Origin: Pseudomonas fluorescens
GTDB taxonomy: Bacteria > Pseudomonadota > Gammaproteobacteria > Pseudomonadales > Pseudomonadaceae
NCBI RefSeq assembly: GCF_902497875.1
Contig: NZ_CABVHY010000013.1
Coordinates: 124,001-188,000, forward strand
DNA length: 64,000 nt
Direction of reading: 5' to 3'
Shown here: piece by piece, positions 27,552-35,727 of the stretch
Layout of the letters: each line of letters opens with the position of its first letter
Numbering within the stretch: position 1 is the stretch's first letter
Program-made: the position numbers and the translations under genes
Notes under the pieces: generated by a model
Told to the model about the DNA's origin: nothing
The model's database searches: none
Seen by the model: the letters and a program-made list of their open reading frames with translations, nothing else

Positions 27552-28445
27552 TCAGACCTGGTTTAGCTGGGCTTTGAGCAAATCGCGGAAGGTCTGGATC
27601 AGCGGTTCACGGCTGCGACCACGGCGCACGATCATCGAGAACGGCGCCTGATAACCAAAGGTCGCCGGCAACAGCACGCGCAAATCGCCCTTGTCGGCCC
27701 AGGCCTGAGCGTAGTGCTCCGGCAGGTAACCGATGTAGGCGCCGGACAGCACCAGAATCAATTGCGCCTCCATACTCTCCACCGTCGCCGCACTGTGCTT
27801 GAAGCCATGGCGCGCCAGTTCGGCCTGGCTCCAGTAACCGCGCCCGACCATGCGCTGCTGGGTGATGACTTGCTCGGGGATGCGCCGCTCGCTGAACAAC
27901 GGATGGCGATTACTGCAATACAGCCAGTGCTGCTCGCGGTACAGCGGCATGTAGACCAGTCCGCTCATGCGGGTGGAGAACGCGCCGATGGCCAGGTCCA
28001 GACGATTGTCCTGGACGCCGAGCTGCAGTTCATAAGGACTCATGACCGACAGGTGCAAATGCACCGCCGGGTGCTCCTGGCTGTAGGCGCCGATGGCTTC
28101 GGCGAACGGCAGGGCTTTGTCGCTGACGGTGGAGTCGATCACCCCGAGGTTGAGGGTTCCGCGCAACTCACCTTTGAGCGCCGCAGCATATTGCTCGAAG
28201 CCTTCGAGCTCGGCTAACAGACGCAGGGTTTCCTGATGGAACAACTCGCCTTTGCTGGTCAGGCTGAAACCGCCGCGGCCCCGATGGCAAAGCACCAGGC
28301 CCAACGCGGCTTCAAGCTGGCTCATGTAAGTGCTGATGGCCGACGTCGACAGGTTGAGCTCCTGCTGGGCATTGGCAAACCCCTGATGGCGCACCACGCT
28401 GACGAAGATGCGCAACAGTTTGAGGTCGGGTAAAGCGTTGGCCAT
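27552..28445 (-). CDS. gbuR: GbuR-like LysR regulator of guanidinobutyrase
   Basis: 297 residues. N-terminal LysR helix-turn-helix (LKLLRIFVSVVRHQGFANAQQELNLSTSAISTYMSQLE), then the two-lobed effector domain (LNLGVIDSTVSDKALPFAEAI). It lies divergent from gbuA, the classic layout of a LysR activator with its target, and matches P. aeruginosa gbuR-gbuA (PA1422-PA1421), where 4-guanidinobutyrate induces. The ATG at 28445 has GGAG five bases upstream. Confidence 0.82.
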   Translation of the reverse strand: MANALPDLKLLRIFVSVVRHQGFANAQQELNLSTSAISTYMSQLEAALGLVLCHRGRGGFSLTSKGELFHQETLRLLAELEGFEQYAAALKGELRGTLNLGVIDSTVSDKALPFAEAIGAYSQEHPAVHLHLSVMSPYELQLGVQDNRLDLAIGAFSTRMSGLVYMPLYREQHWLYCSNRHPLFSERRIPEQVITQQRMVGRGYWSQAELARHGFKHSAATVESMEAQLILVLSGAYIGYLPEHYAQAWADKGDLRVLLPATFGYQAPFSMIVRRGRSREPLIQTFRDLLKAQLNQV

Positions 28446-28510
28446 GGGGGCTCCAATTAGTGACGCACAAAGCCTTTGTGGCTACGGGGATTACTGTGGC
28501 GAACAACATC

Positions 28511-28642
28511 TGTGGCGAGGGGGCTTGCCCCCGTTCGGCTGCGAAGCAGTCGTAAACCGGCTGATGCGTGCTACCTGAAAAATCGCGATTGCCGGTTTTA
28601 GGGCCGCTTCGCGACCCAACGGGGGCAAGCCCCCTCGCCACA
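28511..28642. repeat. Long inverted repeat (TGTGGCGAGGGGGCTTGCC type)
   Basis: Perfect 25-base arms at 28511-28535 and 28618-28642, with an inner stem around GCTGCGAAGCAG/GGCCGCTTCGCG. It occupies the 375-base gbuR-gbuA gap, so the gbuA promoter must lie in the AT-rich 28690-28800 stretch, where a TTAGTTTAG...CTGAACTAA inverted pair (about 28712-28736) is a plausible LysR site. Confidence 0.8.
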
Positions 28643-28820
28643 AAAGCTTCCTCGCCACAGGTTTGGCGTTCGGCTTGAGTACCTGATGCAAAGTCTAATC
28701 TGCCAAAGCCCATTAGTTTAGAAAAATCTGAACTAAGTATTTGCCCGTAGCGATTCTTCTCCCTCACTACATTTCGCAGAATCGGCCCCTGACAAATAAA
28801 ACAACGATGAGGCCCTACCC

Positions 28821-29771
28821 GTGGACAAGATTCTTCACCAACCACTGGGCGGCAATGAAATGCCGCGCTTCGGCGGCATCGCCACCATGCTGCGACTCCC
28901 CCATTTGCAATCCGCCGCCGGCCTGGACGCTGCCTTCATCGGCATCCCGCTGGACATTGGCACCTCGCTGCGTCCCGGCACCCGCTTCGGACCACGTGAG
29001 ATTCGCGCTGAATCGGTAATGATCCGCCCGTACAACATGGCCACCGGTGCTGCCCCATTCGATTCGCTGTCGGTTGCCGACATCGGTGATGTGGCGATCA
29101 ACACCTTCAACCTGCTGGACTCCGTGCGCATCATCGAAGAAGCCTACGACGCCATCCTCGAGCACAACGTTATCCCTCTGACCATGGGTGGCGACCACAC
29201 CATCACCCTGCCGATCCTGCGTGCCATCCACAAGAAGCACGGCAAGGTCGGTCTGGTGCATATCGATGCCCATGCCGATGTGAACGATCACATGTTCGGT
29301 GAGAAAATCGCCCACGGCACCACCTTCCGCCGCGCCGCGGAAGAAGGTCTGATTGACTGCGACCGTGTGGTACAGATTGGTCTGCGGGCCCAGGGCTACA
29401 CCGCTGAAGACTTCAACTGGAGCCGTAAACAGGGTTTCCGGGTGATTCAGGCCGAAGAATGCTGGCACCACTCGCTGGCGCCACTGATGGCTGAAGTTCG
29501 CGAGAAAGTCGGCGGCGGCCCGGTATACCTGAGCTTCGATATCGACGGCATCGACCCGGCCTGGGCACCAGGTACCGGCACCCCGGAAATCGGCGGCCTG
29601 ACCACCATTCAAGCGATCGAGATCATCCGCGGTTGCCAGGGGCTCGACCTGATCGGCTGCGATCTGGTAGAAGTCTCGCCGCCTTACGACACCACCGGCA
29701 ATACCTCGCTGCTGGGCGCCAACCTGCTGTACGAAATGCTCTGCGTACTGCCGGGCGTGGCCCATCGCTGA
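28821..29771 (+). CDS. gbuA: Guanidinobutyrase (ureohydrolase)
   Basis: 316 residues. Manganese-binding motifs of the arginase/agmatinase family: GGDHTITLP, VHIDAHADVND and SFDIDGIDPAWAPGTGTPE. The opening residues LHQPLGGNEMPRFGGIATM and the whole body closely match what I remember of P. aeruginosa GbuA, which converts 4-guanidinobutyrate to GABA and urea; agmatinase SpeB is more distant. The divergent LysR gene and the symporter downstream complete a guanidinobutyrate uptake and use locus. Confidence 0.9.
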   Translation: MDKILHQPLGGNEMPRFGGIATMLRLPHLQSAAGLDAAFIGIPLDIGTSLRPGTRFGPREIRAESVMIRPYNMATGAAPFDSLSVADIGDVAINTFNLLDSVRIIEEAYDAILEHNVIPLTMGGDHTITLPILRAIHKKHGKVGLVHIDAHADVNDHMFGEKIAHGTTFRRAAEEGLIDCDRVVQIGLRAQGYTAEDFNWSRKQGFRVIQAEECWHHSLAPLMAEVREKVGGGPVYLSFDIDGIDPAWAPGTGTPEIGGLTTIQAIEIIRGCQGLDLIGCDLVEVSPPYDTTGNTSLLGANLLYEMLCVLPGVAHR

Positions 29772-29929
29772 GGATTGACCGCGAACGCGATCAGGTGCTA
29801 AAAGCCGCCGCCGAACGGGTGTCGGCCTTCGCCCGTAACGATCGCGAAGCCTACTTCGGCGCGTTCAGCGCCGACGCCAGCTTCGTTTTCTACACCCTCG
29901 AACAGCCGTTGCTGCCGGGTTCTTCCTGA
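29768..29929 (+). pseudogene. Truncated NTF2-like gene remnant
   Basis: A frame overlapping the gbuA stop encodes RERDQVLKAAAERVSAFARN and continues to a stop at 29929 after about 50 residues. This resembles the first helices of an NTF2/SnoaL-like protein; the corresponding P. aeruginosa position (PA1420, as I recall) has a full gene. No ATG precedes the homologous part, and the rest of the domain is missing, replaced by REP-like DNA from 29951. Probably a decayed gene. Confidence 0.5.
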
Positions 29930-29950
29930 AGAATATCGAATGCAGGTTTC

Positions 29951-29993
29951 AGGGCTGCTTCGCAGCCCAGCGGGAGCAAGCTCCCTCGCCACA
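29951..29993. repeat. Single REP-like palindrome
   Basis: AGGGCTGCTTCGCAGCCC hairpin followed by AGCGGGAGCAAGCTCCC, the same family as the element at 28511-28642. It lies where the NTF2-like remnant breaks off. Confidence 0.65.
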
Positions 29994-30048
29994 GAAAGCG
30001 GTTTAAACCACGTTTCACCATAAAAAAGACAATCGGAGACACGTTGTA

Positions 30049-31428
30049 ATGGCTTTGGATTTATTTGTTGTTCTCATCTATGCCGCCGGCATGCTGGTGC
30101 TCGGCTACTACGGCATGCGCAAGGCCAAGACCCACGAAGATTACCTGGTGGCCGGACGCAACCTCGGCCCGACCCTGTACATGGGCACCATGGCTGCCAC
30201 CGTTCTGGGTGGCGCCTCGACAGTCGGCACCGTGCGCCTGGGCTATGTCCATGGCATCTCCGGCTTTTGGCTCTGCGCAGCGCTGGGTTTCGGCATTATC
30301 GCGCTGAACCTGTTCCTCGCCAAACCGCTGCTCAAGCTGAAAATCTTCACCGTTACCCAGGTGCTGGAAAAACGCTATAACCCGATGGCCCGTCAGGCCA
30401 GCGCGGTGATCATGCTGGCCTATGCGCTGATGATCGGCGTGACCTCGATCCTGGCGATCGGCACCGTACTGGAAGTGCTGTTCGGCCTGCCGTTCTGGAT
30501 TTCGGTACTGCTCGGCGGTGGTGTGGTGGTGGTTTACTCGACCATCGGCGGCATGTGGTCGCTGACCCTGACCGACATCGTCCAGTTCGTGATCAAGACT
30601 GTCGGCCTGATGTTCATCTTGCTGCCGATCTGCCTGTACCGTGTAGGCGGCTGGGATGAGCTGGTGACCAAGCTGCCGGCCTCGAACTTCAGCTTCACCA
30701 CCATCGGTTGGGACACCATCATCACTTACTTCCTGATCTACTTCTTCGGGATCCTGATCGGTCAGGACATCTGGCAGCGGGTGTTCACCGCCAAAAGTGA
30801 AAAAGTCGCCCAGGTCGCCGGCACCGTCGCCGGGGTCTACTGCATCGCCTATGGTCTGGCCTGTGCCCTGATCGGTATGGCCGCTCACGTGCTGCTGCCG
30901 GATCTGGACAACGTCAACAACGCCTTTGCCGCCATCGTCAAAGCCACTCTGCCGGATGGCATCCGGGGTCTGGTGATCGCTGCAGCACTGGCCGCCATGA
31001 TGTCCACCGCGAGTGCCGGTCTGCTGGCCGCCTCCACCACCCTGACCGAAGACCTGCTGCCAAGACTGCGCGGCGGCAAACAGTCGAGCCTGAACATCAA
31101 CCGTCTGTTCACCCTGCTGACCGGCATCGCGGTGCTGGGTATCGCCCTGGTGGTCAACGACGTGCTCAGTGCCCTGACCCTGGCCTACAACCTGTTGGTG
31201 GGCGGCATGCTGATCCCGCTGATGGGCGCCATTTTCTGGAAACGTGCGACCACCGCTGGCGCCATCACCAGCATGGGCCTGGGCTTCGTCACTGCCCTGG
31301 TGTTCATGTTCAAGGATGGTATGGAGGCCAACACGCCGATCTACTACAGCCTGGCAGTCGGCTTGATCAGCTTCGTCGTGGTCAGCCTGTTTTCTCCTCG
31401 CCCGGTGGCAGTGGCCAACGCGGTCTAA
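30049..31428 (+). CDS. Sodium:solute symporter (SSS family)
   Basis: 459 residues with about 13 membrane helices. N-terminal SSS pattern (GYYGMRKAKTHEDYLVAGRNLGP), sodium-site region TMAATVLGGASTVGTVRLGY and YSTIGGMWSLTLTDIVQF in the middle. Position after gbuA makes it the likely importer of 4-guanidinobutyrate or a related guanidino compound (compare PA1418); that assignment is inference. Confidence 0.88.
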   Translation: MALDLFVVLIYAAGMLVLGYYGMRKAKTHEDYLVAGRNLGPTLYMGTMAATVLGGASTVGTVRLGYVHGISGFWLCAALGFGIIALNLFLAKPLLKLKIFTVTQVLEKRYNPMARQASAVIMLAYALMIGVTSILAIGTVLEVLFGLPFWISVLLGGGVVVVYSTIGGMWSLTLTDIVQFVIKTVGLMFILLPICLYRVGGWDELVTKLPASNFSFTTIGWDTIITYFLIYFFGILIGQDIWQRVFTAKSEKVAQVAGTVAGVYCIAYGLACALIGMAAHVLLPDLDNVNNAFAAIVKATLPDGIRGLVIAAALAAMMSTASAGLLAASTTLTEDLLPRLRGGKQSSLNINRLFTLLTGIAVLGIALVVNDVLSALTLAYNLLVGGMLIPLMGAIFWKRATTAGAITSMGLGFVTALVFMFKDGMEANTPIYYSLAVGLISFVVVSLFSPRPVAVANAV

Positions 31429-31528
31429 CCTGAGAGTAGAAACGGCTTGAGTTTTTCTTCGACGGGTGCGGCGTCGGTTGCCACACCCGTTTTTTTCGCC
31501 TGGAGATTCTCCCCCGAGGAGCAGCCCC

Positions 31529-32254
31529 ATGAAAATCGTCAGCCGAGATCGGTGGTTCGAAGTCAAAAACCTGAGCGACGGCGTGCGCTTGATTCACGAG
31601 CCCTATATCCGCCCCTTCTACCGCTGCAACCTGTGGCACATCCAGGGCCGCGACAAGGACCTGCTGGTGGACAGCGGCTCAGGGCTGGTCAGCTTGCGCG
31701 AGCAACTGCCCTGGCTCACCGAGCGACCGCTGCTGGCCGTCGCCAGCCACACCCATTTCGACCACATCGCCGGCCATCATGAATTCCCCGAGCGCCTGGT
31801 ACACCCCGCCGAAGCGCAGATCCTCGCCCATCCCGATGGTGACAATACCCTGGCCACGGCCTTTGTCGGTGACGAGATGTTCGAGGCCCATCCGGATTGC
31901 CCGTTGTGCTACGCCGAATACCGGGTCAAGGCCGCACCCGCCACGCGCTTGATCGAAGAAGGCGACGTGCTCGATCTCGGCAACCGCACACTGCAAGTGC
32001 TGCACACACCCGGCCATTCACCGGGGGGCATCAGCCTCTGGGAAGCCGCCAGCGGTACCTTGTTCAGCGGCGACATCATTTACGACGGTCCGTTGGTCGA
32101 AGATGCCTACCACTCCAACCTTGAGGATTACGCGAAAAGTCTGCAGCGCCTGCGCGAATTGCCAATCCGCACGGTGCACGGCGGACACTTCGCCAGTTTC
32201 TCCGGTGAACGCTTGCACACGCTGATTGATGAGTGGAACCGGCAGCATCAGTAA
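31529..32254 (+). CDS. MBL-fold metallohydrolase
   Basis: 241 residues from ATG 31529 (GAGGAG upstream). Zinc ligands of the metallo-beta-lactamase fold are visible: SHTHFDHIAGHH, HTPGHSPGG, LFSGDIIYDG and VHGGHFASF. The glyoxalase II-like arrangement suggests a thioester or lactone hydrolase, but substrate is unknown. It follows the symporter by 100 bases and may belong with the guanidinobutyrate genes only by position. Confidence 0.85.
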   Translation: MKIVSRDRWFEVKNLSDGVRLIHEPYIRPFYRCNLWHIQGRDKDLLVDSGSGLVSLREQLPWLTERPLLAVASHTHFDHIAGHHEFPERLVHPAEAQILAHPDGDNTLATAFVGDEMFEAHPDCPLCYAEYRVKAAPATRLIEEGDVLDLGNRTLQVLHTPGHSPGGISLWEAASGTLFSGDIIYDGPLVEDAYHSNLEDYAKSLQRLRELPIRTVHGGHFASFSGERLHTLIDEWNRQHQ

Positions 32255-32518
32255 TCTGTGCTGTACTGGCAGTTAGCGACTGCCGTTTTTGCAGGAAGAC
32301 GGTACAAGGATCGCTAGCGTCATTTATGACAGCTATCGCAGTGCCCCCAGGACGGGTCAAGACATAACGCCAACCTCCCCCTGCAAGAGGTGTGTATGTA
32401 CCGTACTGAAACACCACGAATCATCTGCCACCCCCTCCCGAAACCGCCCCCTCCTCCCGGTTCACGCCTGAAAAAACTGCTCGTGACGAGCAACACCAGG
32501 ACCGCGCGAGGAATCAAC

Positions 32519-32770
32519 ATGAATAGAGCAGCCGTACGTGACGCCGTACATCGCTACATTGGCCGTCTGCTGGACGGCAAAAATGGATTTGATGATGACA
32601 TGAGCCTGGAGCAGTTGGGGTTGGACAAACAGGATATCGAGGAGCTGATCTTCCGTCTGGAAGACGAGTTCGAGCTGAGCGCTTTCACCCGCGAAGAAGA
32701 TCAGCTGCTCAAGCGCGCAATCACCGTCGATGACCTGTGTCGGTTTCTGCTGGAGATTTCTGGGCGTTGA
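32519..32770 (+). CDS. Acyl-carrier-like protein lacking the Ser
   Basis: 83 residues from ATG 32519 (GAGGAA upstream). Four-helix ACP-like pattern: MSLEQLGLDKQDIEELIFRL followed by EDEFELSAF and AITVDDLCRFLLE. In true acyl carrier proteins the segment reads GxDSL with the phosphopantetheine Ser; here it is LDKQ, Lys37 in place of Ser. So it probably cannot carry a 4'-phosphopantetheine arm and may serve as a binding module. I know of no defined function. Confidence 0.65.
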   Translation: MNRAAVRDAVHRYIGRLLDGKNGFDDDMSLEQLGLDKQDIEELIFRLEDEFELSAFTREEDQLLKRAITVDDLCRFLLEISGR

Positions 32771-32805
32771 GCCTACGCCAGGCAGTTGAGCAGTGGGAGC
32801 CCCCA

Positions 32806-32836
32806 AAAGATCGCAGCCTGCGGCAGCTCCTACGGG
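32806..32836. repeat. Single REP (GTAGGAGCTGCCGC type)
   Basis: One copy of the AAAAGATCGCAGCCTGCGGC unit reading to CTCCTAC. Confidence 0.8.
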
Positions 32837-32929
32837 GGAACGCGTACACCCAGGCCGGCCGGTCGGCCGCCTCGCTTTTGATGTTGATCTTGATTTTGAT
32901 CTACCCGCCCCTTCGGCAGGCCGAGTGGA

Positions 32930-33130
32930 GGTGTTCATCAGGGGGGTGGCGCGTAGCGCCGTCAGCGAAGCTGACTCCGCCGCATTGCGGCGCCCCATGA
33001 TGGACACCGGAGCGAGGGAACCCCGAGCCTTGGCGAGGGGCCGTACGCTCGGGGCGAGCCTTTTTGGGTCCTTTTGTGGCGCTTGACAAAAGGGCCTCGC
33101 CGTAAGGGCGAAACCCTAAGTGGCCGTTAC
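32930..33130. other. GC-rich non-coding stretch, possibly structured
   Basis: No supported gene. The run has several short hairpins (GGCGTAGCGCCGTCAGCG, CCGCCGCATTGCGGCG) and a tract around CACCGGAGCGAGGGAACC through CCTTTTTGGGTCC. I have the impression of having seen similar stretches between genes of other pseudomonads, but cannot confirm that here. Confidence 0.3.
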
Positions 33131-33161
33131 CGCAGGAATGGATATGTACACCCTCAAGAGC

Positions 33162-33292
33162 CAGGTCGGCTGTCAGGCAGCCTTCGCGAGCAGGCTCGCT
33201 CCCACAGTGGATCTGGGTATATCCACAAGAGACAGGTCGGCTGTCAGGCAGCCTTCGTCGGAACGCCGCCCGGAGCAGGCTCGCTCCCACAA
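33162..33292. repeat. Direct repeat with two REP units
   Basis: A 25-base exact direct repeat (CAGGTCGGCTGTCAGGCAGC plus CTTCG) at 33162-33186 and 33233-33257, each followed by a GCAGGCTCGCTCCCACA REP unit (33186-33207 and 33272-33291). It looks like a local duplication of a REP with its flank. Confidence 0.7.
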
Positions 33293-33293
33293 T

Positions 33294-33419
33294 TTACCTG
33301 CGCTGCTGACGTCGACGCTGTTCGTCGTCTGTGCGGATTGGCACGGGTTGCAGAGGCGGTTCAATCAGGCCGAGAGCAACACCGAGGTCGTGGAGCCAGT
33401 TTTGAATTTTCTCTTTCAT
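33294..33419 (-). CDS. PA1414-family small protein (possible sRNA locus)
   Basis: 41 residues, too short for most gene callers: it starts MKEKIQNWLHDLGVALGLIE, then PPLQPVPIRT and a basic Arg/Gln tail. The ATG at 33419 has AAGGGGG about six bases upstream. I recognise it as the PA1414 family. In P. aeruginosa this locus makes the low-oxygen-induced small RNA SicX, within which the short frame lies. The LysR neighbour at 33552 matches PA1413, supporting the identity. No clear ANR/FNR box (TTGATNNNNATCAA) was found upstream here, so oxygen control is not supported by the sequence. Confidence 0.6.
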   Translation of the reverse strand: MKEKIQNWLHDLGVALGLIEPPLQPVPIRTDDEQRRRQQRR

Positions 33420-33551
33420 GGTGCCCCCTTCAGGTAGTGCCGAGCGACCGGTATTCTGTAGCCGCTTCACACTGATAATAGTCCGAAGTCCTACGCAATG
33501 CTCGCCCGGTATGACAATGATCTGTTACAGAATTATTTCGAATGTGCCGAA

Positions 33552-34445
33552 TCATGCACTGGCCCGGGCTTGTGCCGGCTGAATTGGCCAGGCCGCCTGT
33601 TGCAGTTCGATCCAGGCATTGAGGTTCGCGCCGACCATGCCCTTGCGCCACATCAGCCAAGTGGTGGCGCTGGCGAACGGCTCGGCCAGCGGGTGCACCG
33701 CCACGCTTTCGCGCCCGGGCAGGCTGGCCAGCATCGACTCGGACATCAACGCCACCCCGGAACCGGCAATCACACACGCCAGCATCCCCTGATACGATTC
33801 GATCTCCATCGCCCGGCCCATGGCCGCGTGATCATTGGCAAACCAGGCTTCCAGACGCATACGGTACGAGCAGCCCCGACGAAAGGTAAACACCGAGCGC
33901 CCTTGCACATCCAGGGCGCTGCGTACCGGCGGATGATCGGCCTCGCTGATCAGCACCAGCTTCTCATCGCACAGCGGCACCCCGTCGAGCCCGGCCAGCT
34001 CCAGCGGCCCATCCACCAGCGCTGCGTCGAGCCGACCGGTGAGCAAGCCTTCCAGCAGCTCACCGCTGGGGGCGGACTGCACCTGCAGGTTCACCGCGGG
34101 ATAGGTGCGGTGATATTGCGCCAGCAACCCCGGAAGATGAATCGCCGCGGTGCTGTACATAGTGCCCAATACGAAATCCCCGGCCGGTTGACCGCCCTGC
34201 ACCGCCGAGTGGGCCTCATCGTGCAAGGCAAATAGCCGCGCGGTGTAGTCCAGCAGCACCTTGCCGGCGGGTGACAGCAGCAAGCGCTGTCGTTCCCGGA
34301 CAAAGAGTTCGACACCCAGCTGCTCTTCCAACTGCTTGAGCCGAGTCGACAGATTGGACGGCACCCGATGCAACCGCTCGGCGGCCCGGGTGATGGAACC
34401 TTCCTCGGCCACGGCCTGGAAAATCCGCAATTGGCTGAACTCCAC
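33552..34445 (-). CDS. LysR-family transcriptional regulator
   Basis: 297 residues from a GTG at 34445 (TGGAG four bases before); a TTG four codons earlier lacks a ribosome site. N-terminal helix-turn-helix FSQLRIFQAVAEEGSITRAAERLHRVPSNLSTRLKQLE, then a periplasmic-binding-like effector domain. Divergent from the YbfB-type MFS gene with about 100 AT-rich bases between, so it probably controls that exporter. Corresponds by position to PA1413. Effector unknown. Confidence 0.86.
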   Translation of the reverse strand: MEFSQLRIFQAVAEEGSITRAAERLHRVPSNLSTRLKQLEEQLGVELFVRERQRLLLSPAGKVLLDYTARLFALHDEAHSAVQGGQPAGDFVLGTMYSTAAIHLPGLLAQYHRTYPAVNLQVQSAPSGELLEGLLTGRLDAALVDGPLELAGLDGVPLCDEKLVLISEADHPPVRSALDVQGRSVFTFRRGCSYRMRLEAWFANDHAAMGRAMEIESYQGMLACVIAGSGVALMSESMLASLPGRESVAVHPLAEPFASATTWLMWRKGMVGANLNAWIELQQAAWPIQPAQARASA

Positions 34446-34548
34446 ACCTTTCTCCAAAAATGAACAAGTTACTCACTATTATTCATTTTTAAAGAAAGTC
34501 AATCCGTCCTAGCCTGACGGTCATTGCTCCTCTGTCGGAATCCACACC

Positions 34549-35727
34549 ATGTCACCGCTGATTCGCCTGCTCGCCAGTTTCATTGCCTTGATGATGGCCA
34601 TGGGTATTGGCCGCTTCGCCCTCACCCCACAACTGCCGCACCTGCTCAGCGAAGGTCAGATCGACCTGACTGCCGCCGGGCTGATCGCCGCGGCCAACTA
34701 TCTGGGTTACTTCATGGGCGCGCTGGACGCGATGTTCGCCCGCCACCCCGGGCAGGTGCGTCGTCGATTGCTCGGCGGCTTGTGGTTATGCGTATTACTG
34801 ACGCTGGCCTCGTTCTGGGCCACGGGTTTCTGGGCGCATTTGCTGCTGCGTTTCGGCACAGGCGTGGCCAGCGCCTGGGTCCTGGTGATGATCACCGCGC
34901 TGAGTCAGCCGCTGGCTTTGGCCGCCGGGCGTCCACGGCTGGGTGCACTGGTGTTTGCCGGTCCGGGGCTGGGGATTTTCCTGACCGGATTGCTGGCACT
35001 GGGCTCGAACCTGTTGGGGCAAAGTTCGGCCACCCTGTGGCTGGTGTATGCCGCTGTCGGCCTGCTGATGCTGCTGGTGATTCTGCCGATCCTGCCGCAA
35101 CCGCCATCGAACGTGACCGCAGCGCCCATGGCGGCGCCCTCAGGCAATGCCGGAATTCCTCGCCTGGGGCTGATCTACGCCTTGTACGGTCTGGGTTACA
35201 TCATTCCCGCGACTTTCCTCTCGCAGATGGCCAATGCGCACTTTCAAGGGCAATGGCAGGCCGACCTGTTCTGGCCGTGCTTCGGCCTGGCCGCGGCCAG
35301 TGGCGTGGTACTGGTCAGCTTGCGTCGGCCCAACCCGAATACCACTCGGCATTGGTTGATCGCGACCTTATGGCTGCAAGCCGCCGGAGTCTTCGCTTGC
35401 CTGCTGGGCAGTGGCCCGGGACTGGCGCTGGGGGTGATCCTCTGTGGCACGCCGTTTCTGGCCTGCATGCAACTGGTGATGCAACGCTCGCGGGAACTGG
35501 CGCCCCATGCCACCCAACGCAACGCCGGGCTGCTGACCGCCTGCTTCGCCGTGGGCCAGCTCAGCGGGCCGCTGCTGGCGGCGCTGAGCAGTCATTTCAG
35601 TGGCGGGTTGGCGCCGGCATTGATGATTGCCGGTAGCGGATTATTGCTGGGGGGCGCGCTGTTACTGCGCCCGGTCATTGCCCGAGGGCTTTGCGCAAAC
35701 GACGGCGCACCCACTGTTCTGCGCTGA
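34549..35727 (+). CDS. YbfB/YjiJ-family MFS transporter
   Basis: 392 residues, twelve hydrophobic segments. The opening MAMGIGRFALTPQLPHLL and the following AANYLGYFMGAL are the hallmarks of the YbfB/YjiJ branch of the major facilitator superfamily. Substrate unknown. Its last 53 bases overlap the convergent DMT gene, so the two transcripts are antisense at their ends. Confidence 0.87.
   Translation: MSPLIRLLASFIALMMAMGIGRFALTPQLPHLLSEGQIDLTAAGLIAAANYLGYFMGALDAMFARHPGQVRRRLLGGLWLCVLLTLASFWATGFWAHLLLRFGTGVASAWVLVMITALSQPLALAAGRPRLGALVFAGPGLGIFLTGLLALGSNLLGQSSATLWLVYAAVGLLMLLVILPILPQPPSNVTAAPMAAPSGNAGIPRLGLIYALYGLGYIIPATFLSQMANAHFQGQWQADLFWPCFGLAAASGVVLVSLRRPNPNTTRHWLIATLWLQAAGVFACLLGSGPGLALGVILCGTPFLACMQLVMQRSRELAPHATQRNAGLLTACFAVGQLSGPLLAALSSHFSGGLAPALMIAGSGLLLGGALLLRPVIARGLCANDGAPTVLR

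Noticed and set aside
28312..28845. 177-codon frame overlapping gbuR and the REP element
   Set aside because: It runs through the inverted repeat and the gbuR-gbuA promoter region and has no recognisable domain.
33420..33560. ANR/FNR box before the PA1414-like gene
   Set aside because: No TTGATNNNNATCAA-like sequence was found; only unrelated ATCA fragments.
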